Part shown: positions 34,108 to 41,841 of the stretch, piece by piece
Position numbering within the stretch: position 1 is the first letter of the stretch
Layout of the letters: each line of letters starts with the position of its first letter
NCBI RefSeq assembly: GCF_000797465.1
Contig: NZ_JSWG01000003.1
Location: 1 to 62,429, forward strand
Length of the DNA stretch: 62,429 nucleotides
Reading direction: 5' to 3'
Source: Psychroserpens jangbogonensis
Lineage (GTDB): Bacteria > Bacteroidota > Bacteroidia > Flavobacteriales > Flavobacteriaceae
Position numbers and translations under genes: made by a program
The notes under the pieces: model-generated
Told to the model about the DNA's origin: nothing
The model's database searches: none
What the model saw: the letters and a program-made list of their open reading frames with translations, nothing else

Positions 34108-34205
34108 AAATTTGAGCTTAAACAAATGGCTTCTCTTTATTTGCTAACTTAGTGCTCAACACAAAACATGAGAGAATAAAACCTTACACGAACACATTCT
34201 TTACA
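34108..34205 (+). repeat. decayed type B attC-like site, right half
   Basis: The type B tract TTATTTGCTAACTTAGTGCTCAAC and right arm CCTTACACGAACACATTC remain; the left boxes are gone. Confidence 0.45.
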
Positions 34206-34261
34206 AAAAAACAAATAAAACAACTTAGCAAAGAAAACCAAACAACATTAAATTTCAGAAA

Positions 34262-34468
34262 ATGAAAACTAAAACACTAATTATTGCTTTAACTCTATCA
34301 GTAGGTGTATTCTCAGCTTGTACTGACAAGAAAAAGAAGGAAGATAAACCTAAGACAGAAATTGCTTCAGAAGAGAAGAAAGCATCCGTTGAAGACACTG
34401 ATGATGAAGCCGAAAAAAGAAGACTAGATAGTATTCGTCAGGTAAAAGAACATGGGCATGCACACTAA
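34262..34468 (+). CDS. small lipoprotein with His-rich tail
   Basis: Lipoprotein of 68 residues: lipobox VFSAC (Cys about 20), a highly charged Lys/Glu middle and the C-terminus KEHGHAH. The terminal His cluster suggests metal binding. It is the first gene of a three-gene unit with HupE/UreJ and a single-span protein. Confidence 0.55.
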   Translation: MKTKTLIIALTLSVGVFSACTDKKKKEDKPKTEIASEEKKASVEDTDDEAEKRRLDSIRQVKEHGHAH

Positions 34469-34478
34469 TTAAAACTTC

Positions 34479-35168
34479 ATGAAATTAGTAAAACTATCAA
34501 CTCTTATTATACTAATACTGTGTTGTCTTATTTCTGTTTCAGCCTATGCACATGGCGTAGATGAAGAGACGCAATCATTTTTAAACACAAACAAAGGCAT
34601 TGCTTTTGGACCTTTTCTTTATATAGGCGCTAAACACATGATTACAGGTTACGACCATTTACTTTTTCTAGTGGGAGTTATCTTTTTTTTGTACCGAACC
34701 AAAGAAATCATCACCTATGTAAGTTATTTTACAATTGGACATAGTGCTACTCTTTTGTTTGGTGTTATGGCAGATATCAATGTAAACCCTTATATAATAG
34801 ATGCAATAATTGGCTTATCTATAGTCTATAAAGGTTTTGATAATTTAGGAGGATTCAAAAAGATATTTGGCAAACAGCCCAATACTAAAGTAGCCGTTTT
34901 AATTTTCGGATTATTTCATGGTTTTGGACTTGCAACGAAATTACAAGAATTTGAATTTGATAAAGAAGGGCTTTTTACTAATTTATTAGGCTTTAACTTA
35001 GGTGTAGAAATTGGTCAATTTTTGGCATTAGGTTTTGTACTTTTAATTATCTCATTTTGGCGACAGTACGCCAGTTTTATCAAATTCTCTAAGCTCACCA
35101 ACTTAATTTTAATGGCAGCTGGCTTTTTGTTAGTTGGTTATCAATTAACAGGATACTTTATTTCTTAA
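34479..35168 (+). CDS. HupE/UreJ-family membrane protein
   Basis: Protein of 229 residues with an N-terminal signal/anchor (ending SAYAHG) and about six spans. The family signature is KHMITGYDHLLFLVGVIFF (about residues 52-70), with FTIGHSATLL and GLFHGFGLA further on; the conserved His/Asp residues are those proposed to bind Ni/Co. HupE/UreJ proteins act as metal permeases or accessory proteins. Neighbouring His-tailed lipoprotein fits metal handling. Confidence 0.8.
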   Translation: MKLVKLSTLIILILCCLISVSAYAHGVDEETQSFLNTNKGIAFGPFLYIGAKHMITGYDHLLFLVGVIFFLYRTKEIITYVSYFTIGHSATLLFGVMADINVNPYIIDAIIGLSIVYKGFDNLGGFKKIFGKQPNTKVAVLIFGLFHGFGLATKLQEFEFDKEGLFTNLLGFNLGVEIGQFLALGFVLLIISFWRQYASFIKFSKLTNLILMAAGFLLVGYQLTGYFIS

Positions 35169-35181
35169 TACTTACTATAAT

Positions 35182-35811
35182 ATGAATGCAAATAATCAAC
35201 CTAATTTAAATAAAGGCCAACTATTAAAATCACTAATCATTGCTTTTACAATTGGTGCCATTGTGCTTCTAACCGCCGTTTTACCTGCAGAATATGGTTT
35301 AGATCCTTTAGGAACAGGCAAATTTTTTGGTTTTTCAAAATTATATCAAAGCAATGAACAATCAAAAAGTAATGAAACCAATTCTAGTCTGAATTTTAAG
35401 AAAATAAAAATGGATAAACTAGGCTCTCCTTCAAGCGTTTCAAAGCCGAAGGAAGCAGGTAATCCACCTCCAGAAGTTCAGTATCCTGAAAGAGAAGATA
35501 CCATAGAGGTTATCGTACCTGCTGAAAAAGGAATTGAATATAAATTTAAAAGTCTTAAATATGGTAGCACCAAATACGAATGGTCAACAGATAAAGGTAT
35601 TGTTTATATAGATTTTCATGGTGAAGTAAAACAAGAAAACCCTCCTAAAAATGTGTTTTATGAGAGTTATACACTGGCATATTCTAATAATATGGCGGGA
35701 ACATTAACAGCTCCTTTTGAAGGAAAACATGGTTGGTACTTTAGAAACGAAACCAACGAAGATATTGTCGTTACTATTAGACTAAATGGGCAATATGAAC
35801 TATTTAAATAA
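35182..35811 (+). CDS. single-span membrane-anchor protein
   Basis: Protein of 209 residues: short cytoplasmic head, one span (about 12-36, LLKSLIIAFTIGAIVLLTAVLP), a disordered linker (KSNETNSS...) and a C-terminal strand-rich domain (about 105-209; DTIEVIVPAEKGIEYKFK, GWYFRNETNEDIVVTIRLNG). It matches proteins annotated as transmembrane anchor proteins next to HupE/UreJ in other bacteria. The C-terminal domain is extracytoplasmic. Confidence 0.65.
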   Translation: MNANNQPNLNKGQLLKSLIIAFTIGAIVLLTAVLPAEYGLDPLGTGKFFGFSKLYQSNEQSKSNETNSSLNFKKIKMDKLGSPSSVSKPKEAGNPPPEVQYPEREDTIEVIVPAEKGIEYKFKSLKYGSTKYEWSTDKGIVYIDFHGEVKQENPPKNVFYESYTLAYSNNMAGTLTAPFEGKHGWYFRNETNEDIVVTIRLNGQYELFK

Positions 35812-35813
35812 AA

Positions 35814-35834
35814 GAATACACAAACACGTTGTAA
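35814..35834 (+). repeat. attC-like right-end remnant
   Basis: ATACACAAACACGTTGTAA: right L box, spacer and R box GTTGTAA (35828-35834) directly after the preceding gene. The left part is absent. Confidence 0.45.
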
Positions 35835-35853
35835 CACACAAACACAATAGACA

Positions 35854-36504
35854 ATGCAAATAACATACAGAGTGATATTTTTGGCACTTATATTATCAAT
35901 TACTTCCTGTAAACAAGTTGATCCAAACAAGCAAATTGATGAAGGGAAAGTCGAAAATGATTTTTACTCAAGTAAAGAAATAGGATGGACTATGAACATT
36001 CCTAGTAATTGGGAAGTGACTTCTAGAGAACAAAATGAAGAAAATCAAAAGAAAGGTTTAGATGTTATAGAAGATATGGTAGATGGTGAAATTGATATTT
36101 CTGGATTAAAAAACCTTATTGGATTTCAAAAAAATGTATTCAACATGTTTCAATCGACTTCCGAACCCTTTGAACTCGAATATGAAGGCGAATGGGAAGA
36201 AAATAATGCTGGATTAAAAATCTTAATTTATGAAACCTATTTGCAACAAGGTATTAAAACTGATTCGACAGCAACAAAAATTGTAAAAATTGATGATCTC
36301 GATTTTCACACTTATACTTTTACAATTTATAGTCCAAAAGATGAAGTTATTTTGAATCAAATAATGTACAGTCGTTTAATTAACGGATTTGACTTTGGCG
36401 TAAATATTAATTACAATAACGAATCGGACAAGGATGAAATGTTAGAGGTCTGGTTGAATTCAAAATTTATTAAAAAAAAGCTAATTAAAAAATCTCATAA
36501 ATAG
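35854..36504 (+). CDS. hypothetical lipoprotein
   Basis: Lipoprotein of 216 residues (lipobox ITSC, Cys about 20). The mature part starts FYSSKEIGWTMNIPSNWEV, a PsbP-like opening shared with the protein at 28870, and continues with alternating strands and a basic C-terminal tail KKKLIKKSHK. Function unknown. Its 3' end overlaps the convergent methyltransferase gene by 20 bases. Confidence 0.6.
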   Translation: MQITYRVIFLALILSITSCKQVDPNKQIDEGKVENDFYSSKEIGWTMNIPSNWEVTSREQNEENQKKGLDVIEDMVDGEIDISGLKNLIGFQKNVFNMFQSTSEPFELEYEGEWEENNAGLKILIYETYLQQGIKTDSTATKIVKIDDLDFHTYTFTIYSPKDEVILNQIMYSRLINGFDFGVNINYNNESDKDEMLEVWLNSKFIKKKLIKKSHK

Positions 36505-37162
36505 TAGTTGAAATCACACCTTGACCATCATCTAAAACAACAGACAATAACTGTTTTTCTTCTTTTACCTTAAAATTAAATGGTGGAGCTAATAGTTTTA
36601 TACCACTTTGTTTTTTCAGTCTAGTTCCTTGCCCCGAAATAATCTCTTTATTAGGAACAAAATCCCCTTCAGGCATGTGTTCTGTTAATATAACATATTT
36701 GAAACCATGTAATTTGCTCACAATGCTTTGAATTTCAGCATTCGATAAATGTTGAAGCACTTGCCTTAATAAAGCACAATCTCCTATAGGCAAATCATCT
36801 ACTGCGATATCTAAACAATGGAATTCTAAATTTTCTTCATTAAAATTTTCCTTATTATGCTCTATTAAATCTGCTACTATATCTACCGCAACATACTTAG
36901 CTGTATGTTTTACCAATTCTTTTCCTACATTAAAATCTCCACAACCTAAATCACAGACCACAAGCGGCCTTTTAAAAGATGTTAAAAATGATGTTACAAC
37001 GTCGATATATGGATTTACAATCTCTGGTTGATGCGATCCTGCACCTGAATAAAAATCAGATTTATTATCACCCCAAAGTTTCTTTGCATAAACTTGTTCC
37101 ATTGCATCTTTAGTTGGCCAAGGTTTCTTTATTTTACTACTTCCACTTTCTTTCTTCTTCAT
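36485..37162 (-). CDS. SAM-dependent methyltransferase
   Basis: Protein of 225 residues, minus strand. Motif I is VVCDLGCGDFNVG, with an acidic residue in KYVAVDIVADLI (motif II), HCLDIAVDDLP (post-I) and LLRQVLQHLSNAEI (motif IV). The N-terminal ~50 residues (AYAKKLWGD-like VYAKKLWGDNKSDFYSGAG) resemble sugar or small-molecule methyltransferases. ATG at 37162 is used; the upstream TTG is unlikely. It is one of few antisense genes in the accessory part. Confidence 0.75.
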   Translation of the reverse strand: MKKKESGSSKIKKPWPTKDAMEQVYAKKLWGDNKSDFYSGAGSHQPEIVNPYIDVVTSFLTSFKRPLVVCDLGCGDFNVGKELVKHTAKYVAVDIVADLIEHNKENFNEENLEFHCLDIAVDDLPIGDCALLRQVLQHLSNAEIQSIVSKLHGFKYVILTEHMPEGDFVPNKEIISGQGTRLKKQSGIKLLAPPFNFKVKEEKQLLSVVLDDGQGVISTTIYEIF

Positions 37163-37262
37163 AAACGCTCTATAGATCTTCAAAAACTAAAACAAACGTA
37201 CAAATTATAAGCAATATCATTTATTAAATGGCTTACAACTCACTAAATAAAAATCGTTTTAA

Positions 37263-37345
37263 TGAAACGTGATTAATCAATAGTTCACTCCTACTTCAAA
37301 TTAAATTTATATCTTTAATCAACTGATTTGTTACAACTGAATAAG
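37263..37345 (+). repeat. decayed type A attC-like site
   Basis: GAAACGTGATTAATCAATAG, then the well-kept type A centre (TTCACTCCTACTTCAAATTA, TTTATATCTTTAATCAACTG); the right arm is lost. Confidence 0.5.
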
Positions 37346-37421
37346 TAAAGAAAGTAGAACAAATTGTATAACACCGATATACCTCAACTCAGGTATATTG
37401 TATTATTAATTTATCATTATT

Positions 37422-37646
37422 ATGAAATTAAACTTATTGTCTTGTGATGCTCAAAGGCCAGATAGAAGAGCGATAACCAAATGTATTGCAGAAATTTCAT
37501 CTAGCATTAATGAATCCTTGTCTGCTGAACTTACAAGTATTCTATTAGAAGGAGATGCCGTAGATATTGAGATTGACGATAAAAATTCAGGATCTGGGTT
37601 AAGAGCTTTGCGGAAATTAAGTATTGACTACGAAATTATAGAATAA
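37422..37646 (+). CDS. small protein, possibly L7/L12-C-terminal-like
   Basis: Protein of 74 residues: NLLSCDAQRPDRRAITKCI, an acidic helix, then DAVDIEIDDKNSGSGLRALRKLSIDYEI. The alpha-alpha-beta-alpha-beta pattern resembles the C-terminal domain of ribosomal protein L7/L12 found as a stand-alone protein in some bacteria, but the match is weak. A broken paralogue lies at 41064. Confidence 0.5.
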   Translation: MKLNLLSCDAQRPDRRAITKCIAEISSSINESLSAELTSILLEGDAVDIEIDDKNSGSGLRALRKLSIDYEIIE

Positions 37647-37696
37647 ATAATTTTATCTTAAACCATCGTCAACATCATTTACTAAGGAAATTATTG

Positions 37697-38335
37697 CTAT
37701 TGAATGTTTTGCATATCAATTTTCATGTTGATATACATCAATTTAGTTGGAACAGTGTCCGAAATACCATTAACAATCAAATCATAGTCAATTTCCCAAT
37801 CAAACAGATTCATTTGACCTTGTAAAACAAGTGAACTAGCCATTGCATCTTTTGGATCTCTAACGCCAGTTACAAATAACTTAACATCTTTTTCAACTCC
37901 TTTTATAGACATTTTACCATTTACTTGATACCAATCGATTCCCATTGTATAAACAATAGTAGATTTGAAAGTGATATTTTCATCATTCTCTCCAATAAAT
38001 AAACCAGGTGTTTTAATTCTCGCTGTTAAGTCATCTCCTGCACACACGTTAAATGTATTAGGGTTTATTTCAAAAGAAATCTTCATGTTTTCTAGGGGAT
38101 TACCCAAGTCATCTCGTTTAGTTACACCCACTTTTAAATCATTAACAATTCCAGCAAACGGTGTACTGCAATGTCCATGCGTTACAAATAAATTAACTGT
38201 TTGATTTTGTTTCTTTCCAATGACAAGAACCTCCTCATTTTCGTGAAAAACTGGAGTGGCTTTAGTATAACCACTAGCAACAATCATTATTACTAATACG
38301 ACTAACGACAACACAACAAATTTGATATTTTTCAT
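37697..38335 (-). CDS. YceI-family protein
   Basis: Exported protein of 212 residues with a signal peptide (about 1-27). The YceI-like lipocalin barrel is recognisable from the alternating strands and the motif GKMSIKGVEKDVKLFVTG (about 140-157). YceI-like proteins bind polyisoprenoid or amphiphilic ligands. The family's usual His/Asp pattern is only partly conserved. Confidence 0.65.
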   Translation of the reverse strand: MKNIKFVVLSLVVLVIMIVASGYTKATPVFHENEEVLVIGKKQNQTVNLFVTHGHCSTPFAGIVNDLKVGVTKRDDLGNPLENMKISFEINPNTFNVCAGDDLTARIKTPGLFIGENDENITFKSTIVYTMGIDWYQVNGKMSIKGVEKDVKLFVTGVRDPKDAMASSLVLQGQMNLFDWEIDYDLIVNGISDTVPTKLMYINMKIDMQNIQ

Positions 38336-38430
38336 GATATTATAATTTTTATTTCCACGAATATATGTCCACTTCAGTGTTAAACCTGCAAATGAAATGT
38401 CAAAAAAATGTCAAAAAGAGTATATTTTAT

Positions 38431-38525
38431 TGATCTGTTAAGGTTTATCCTGAAAACCTTATGGATATTTCTCAGGTTCGTTTTCTTTTACTAATTTAGA
38501 CCAAGACAACGAAATACAACAACGA
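38431..38525 (+). repeat. decayed type B attC-like remnant
   Basis: CCTGAAAACCTTATGGATATTTCTCAGG (a worn tip hairpin) and the tract TTTTCTTTTACTAATTTAG, then CAACGAAATACAAC. No R or L boxes remain. It lies in front of the MBOAT gene, so the decayed array extends at least to here. Confidence 0.4.
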
Positions 38526-38600
38526 AGAGATCTATATATGAAAACAATGTGCGTCATAAAAAGAAACAGAATTACAAACATTTAAAGAACAGAAAAATAA

Positions 38601-40052
38601 ATGCTTTTTAACTCAATAGATTTTGCAGTATTTTTGCCTATAGTTTTCGTCTTATATTGGTTTGTTGCTAATAAGAACCTAAAACTCCAAAACTATTTAA
38701 TTGTTCTTGCGAGTTATACATTTTACGGCTGGTGGGACTGGCGGTTTTTATCGTTAATCTTGTTTAGTACAATTATTGATTATTACGTTGGTCGCAGATT
38801 ATTAGTTGAAGGGAATGTTTTAAAAAGAAAAGTATTACTATGGATTAGTATACTAGTAAATCTTGGATTTTTAGGATTTTTTAAATACTATAATTTCTTC
38901 CTTGATAATTTTGTTTCTGCCTTTTCCTTTTTTGGAACAGAATTAAATGCAAATTCGTTAAATATTATTCTGCCTGTTGGAATTAGTTTTTATACATTCC
39001 AAACTTTGAGCTATACAATTGATGTTTACAGAAGAAAACTTGAACCAACAAAAGACTTTATTGCTTTCACAGCATTTGTAAGTTTCTTTCCTCAATTAGT
39101 TGCTGGACCAATTGAAAGAGCATCAAATTTATTACCCCAATTTTATAAAAAAAGGACTTTTGAATATACTAAGGCAGTCGACGGATTAAGGCAAATTTTA
39201 TGGGGACTCTTCAAAAAAATAGTAATCGCAGACAATTCAGCACAGTTAGCGAATGAAATATTTAACAATTCAGATTCCTATTCAGGAAGCACATTAGTTT
39301 TAGGAGCAATATTTTTCACATTCCAAATTTATGGAGATTTCTCAGGATATTCTGATATAGCAATTGGGACATCAAGACTTTTTGGATTTAACCTTAAACA
39401 AAACTTTGCATTTCCTTATTTCTCAAGAGATATAGCTGAATTCTGGAGGCGTTGGCATATTTCATTATCAACTTGGTTTAGAGATTATTTATACATTCCA
39501 TTGGGAGGAAGTCGCGGTGGAACTTGGATGAAAGTTAGAAATACATTTATAATATTTATAGTAAGTGGATTTTGGCATGGTGCAAATTGGACTTTTATTA
39601 TTTGGGGAGCATTAAATGCTTTATACTTTTTACCATTACTATTACTTAATAAAAATAGAACAAACAAAGATACGGTTGCAGAAGGAAAATATTTACCGTC
39701 TTTTAAGGAATTGTTTCAAATAGGAATTACATTTAGTTTAACTGTTTTGGCTTGGGTGTTTTTTAGAGCAGAAAATATTGGTCACGCTATTTCCTATTTA
39801 TCTACCATATTTTCAAGTTCAATTTTTGATTTTCCAAAATTTAAAACCTCAAGATTATTCACACTACAAGTTATTATAATGATAATCTTGTTTATTATAA
39901 TTGAATGGAAAGGTAGAACATCTGAATATGCATTAGAAAAGATTGGTTTTCGTTGGAACAAATACCTTCGCCTTTCATTATATTTCAGTATTGTTTTATT
40001 AATATTTATGTTTTTAGGCAAAGAACAACAATTTATATATTTTCAATTTTAA
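38601..40052 (+). CDS. MBOAT-family O-acyltransferase (AlgI-like)
   Basis: Polytopic protein of 483 residues, about ten spans. Signatures of the AlgI/PatA/DltB group are clear: GISFYTFQTLSYTIDVYRR, FVSFFPQLVAGPIERA, AEFWRRWHISLSTWFRDYLYIPLGGSRGG and the catalytic His in SGFWHGANWTFIIWG (about residue 325). It transfers acyl (usually acetyl) groups to an extracellular or cell-envelope glycan. The adjacent SGNH-like gene is the expected partner. Confidence 0.9.
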   Translation: MLFNSIDFAVFLPIVFVLYWFVANKNLKLQNYLIVLASYTFYGWWDWRFLSLILFSTIIDYYVGRRLLVEGNVLKRKVLLWISILVNLGFLGFFKYYNFFLDNFVSAFSFFGTELNANSLNIILPVGISFYTFQTLSYTIDVYRRKLEPTKDFIAFTAFVSFFPQLVAGPIERASNLLPQFYKKRTFEYTKAVDGLRQILWGLFKKIVIADNSAQLANEIFNNSDSYSGSTLVLGAIFFTFQIYGDFSGYSDIAIGTSRLFGFNLKQNFAFPYFSRDIAEFWRRWHISLSTWFRDYLYIPLGGSRGGTWMKVRNTFIIFIVSGFWHGANWTFIIWGALNALYFLPLLLLNKNRTNKDTVAEGKYLPSFKELFQIGITFSLTVLAWVFFRAENIGHAISYLSTIFSSSIFDFPKFKTSRLFTLQVIIMIILFIIIEWKGRTSEYALEKIGFRWNKYLRLSLYFSIVLLIFMFLGKEQQFIYFQF

Positions 40053-40054
40053 CT

Positions 40055-41011
40055 ATGAAGACTTTTATAAATAAAACTGTTTTAATACTTCTTACGTTTT
40101 CTATAGGCATAATAGCCTTTGTTTTATTAATTCATTATACAATAAAACGTACTTCAGATTTTAATCTTTCTGAGGAATACAAATATCTAATATTCGGTCA
40201 TTCACATCCAGAGTGTGCATTTGATGACGATTTATTAGAAAATTTTAAAAACCTTTCTCTATCTGGAGAATCGTACTTTTTTACATATCAAAAAGTTAAA
40301 GAAATTATTCCAAACAATAATATTCAAGCTGTATTTATCGAATACTCAAATAGTTTGATAGACAAAAAAATGGATGAGTGGATCTGGGGCCACGAAAAAA
40401 TGAATGCATATTTTCCTTGGCACTCACCTTTTATGAAAAAAGATGATATGCTGTTCTTGTATGAGAAAAATTCACAAGATTTCTTGAATGCTATTTCGAC
40501 TTCAACTCGTAATAATTTATCTCGGGTACTGTCTTTTGATTTCATCACAATCGAACCTAAATATGGTGGGTATAAAAAATTAATAAGAAATAATATAGAA
40601 GAGGAAATCCAAAAACTAAATACTAATACTAATACTCCTAAAGCACGGGAATTATCTATTGAAAATTTAAACTATCTAGAAAAAATTATTAATTATTGTA
40701 ACATTAACAATGTTAAAGTCTTTTTAATAAGAAGCCCTCAACACAAATATTTTCCTAGAGAAAATGAGAAGGCATTACTTAGTTTAAAAAAGCAAAAATT
40801 TGAAAATCTAGATTTTTTAGATTTTGATAAATTCCCTCTTAAAGATAATCAATTTGGAGATTTTGGACATATCAATTATCAAGGAGCCGAAGTTTTTTCT
40901 CTATGGTTTAATGAATTAATTCAAAATGGGTTATTATCAATTAATAAAAAAACAGAATTTATTAATAAGGAAATCGAAAAATTTAGAACGTATAATATTG
41001 TAAATGAATAG
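40055..41011 (+). CDS. SGNH-like partner of the MBOAT acyltransferase
   Basis: Protein of 318 residues with an N-terminal anchor (about 6-28). ATG at 40055, 2 bases after the acyltransferase stop. It carries a modified SGNH/DltD-like pattern: YLIFGHSHPECAFDDDLL (block I, with GHS where GDS is usual), and the C-terminal DFGHINYQGAEVFSLWF that holds the D-x-x-H-type His. Partner proteins of this kind complete the O-acetylation together with AlgI-type MBOAT proteins. Whether it is catalytic is unsure because of the altered block I. Confidence 0.7.
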   Translation: MKTFINKTVLILLTFSIGIIAFVLLIHYTIKRTSDFNLSEEYKYLIFGHSHPECAFDDDLLENFKNLSLSGESYFFTYQKVKEIIPNNNIQAVFIEYSNSLIDKKMDEWIWGHEKMNAYFPWHSPFMKKDDMLFLYEKNSQDFLNAISTSTRNNLSRVLSFDFITIEPKYGGYKKLIRNNIEEEIQKLNTNTNTPKARELSIENLNYLEKIINYCNINNVKVFLIRSPQHKYFPRENEKALLSLKKQKFENLDFLDFDKFPLKDNQFGDFGHINYQGAEVFSLWFNELIQNGLLSINKKTEFINKEIEKFRTYNIVNE

Positions 41012-41027
41012 CGCAGACTCACCTCAA

Positions 41028-41060
41028 TGCTAACACATTATTACATTAATATTTTGTGTT
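41028..41060 (+). repeat. attC-like left-end remnant
   Basis: TGCTAAC (41028-41034), then ACATTATTACATTAATATT, similar to the left arm of the sites in the array. No right half. Confidence 0.35.
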
Positions 41061-41063
41061 TCA

Positions 41064-41218
41064 GAGATTTTATATAATATAGATGAATTCTTGACAGATG
41101 AAATTACAAGTATATTCAAAGAAGAAGTCAATGTAGACATTGAAGTTTAAGACAAAAACTCAGGTTCCTCTTTAAGAGAATTGCGAAAACTAAGTGTTGA
41201 CTACCAAATTATAGAATA
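41064..41218 (+). pseudogene. broken paralogue of the 74-residue protein
   Basis: Reading frame DEITSIFKEEVNVDIEV, a TAA stop, then DKNSGSSLRELRKLSVDYQIIE. It aligns with the C-terminal half of the protein at 37422 (DIEIDDKNSGSGLRALRKLSIDYEIIE region), including the terminal IIE and stop. Interrupted by the stop, with the 5' part missing. Flanked by attC-like remnants, so it is probably the decayed copy of a former cassette gene. Confidence 0.65.
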
Positions 41219-41228
41219 AATAACGAAA

Positions 41229-41251
41229 TGCTAACAAAGTGAATAATTTCC
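41229..41251 (+). repeat. attC-like left-end remnant
   Basis: TGCTAAC (41229-41235) and AAAGTGAATAATTTCC, matching R and L boxes on the left. It directly precedes the next ATG. Confidence 0.4.
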
Positions 41252-41255
41252 TTAA

Positions 41256-41798
41256 ATGAAACAATTAGTTACGTATTTAGTTTTAGGACTGTGTTTTATT
41301 AATTGTAATAATTCTAAAAAAAAGCTAGCAAATATAGTAGTTCAAGATACCAAAATCAAATGCTCTTCTGATGGTTGTGAAGGAACTTATGTTGGACCTG
41401 AATTTGTAAAAAGATCTGATGTTGCTCACCAATTTTCAAATAAAATGTCTCAGGCTGTAGGTGATAAACTAAAGGTATTATATCATTCCGGAGACTACAG
41501 AAAAGTTGATTTTTCGAAAATCAGCATGACTACCAAAGGAATGGGTTCTGGACATGTTACTTATAAATTATCTATTCCCTTTATATCTGTTCTCGCAAAA
41601 TGTAATGCTTATACATCTTTTGACCACGTAGGTGGATGGAATCATACTCCAGCTTTATCTGAAAGAAAACTGCAACTAAGTGGCGTATTAATGAAAGGTC
41701 ATAAATTAAATATTAGCGAGTTAAAAACTACTCCTGAAGGTTTACAAGAATATTGGATTCAGTGGAAAAATAAAAAGACACAATTTGACTGCAATTAA
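41256..41798 (+). CDS. hypothetical lipoprotein
   Basis: Lipoprotein of 180 residues (lipobox FINC, Cys about 17). Contains SSDGCEGTYVGPEF, a helix-rich middle and KCNAYTSFDHVGGWNH. Ends with a single Cys. No family recognised. Confidence 0.6.
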   Translation: MKQLVTYLVLGLCFINCNNSKKKLANIVVQDTKIKCSSDGCEGTYVGPEFVKRSDVAHQFSNKMSQAVGDKLKVLYHSGDYRKVDFSKISMTTKGMGSGHVTYKLSIPFISVLAKCNAYTSFDHVGGWNHTPALSERKLQLSGVLMKGHKLNISELKTTPEGLQEYWIQWKNKKTQFDCN

Positions 41799-41841
41799 AC
41801 GACAACATTCAAGGTGTTGTAACATATTATAAAATAAATAA

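Noticed and set aside
1227-37345. CRISPR array
   Set aside because: The repeats are long, imperfect palindromes spaced by whole genes of variable size; there are no regular short spacers and no cas genes.
1227-37345. MITE or other transposon-derived palindromes
   Set aside because: No target-site duplications are seen, sites lie only between genes in one orientation, and end boxes are complementary across cassettes rather than within each element.
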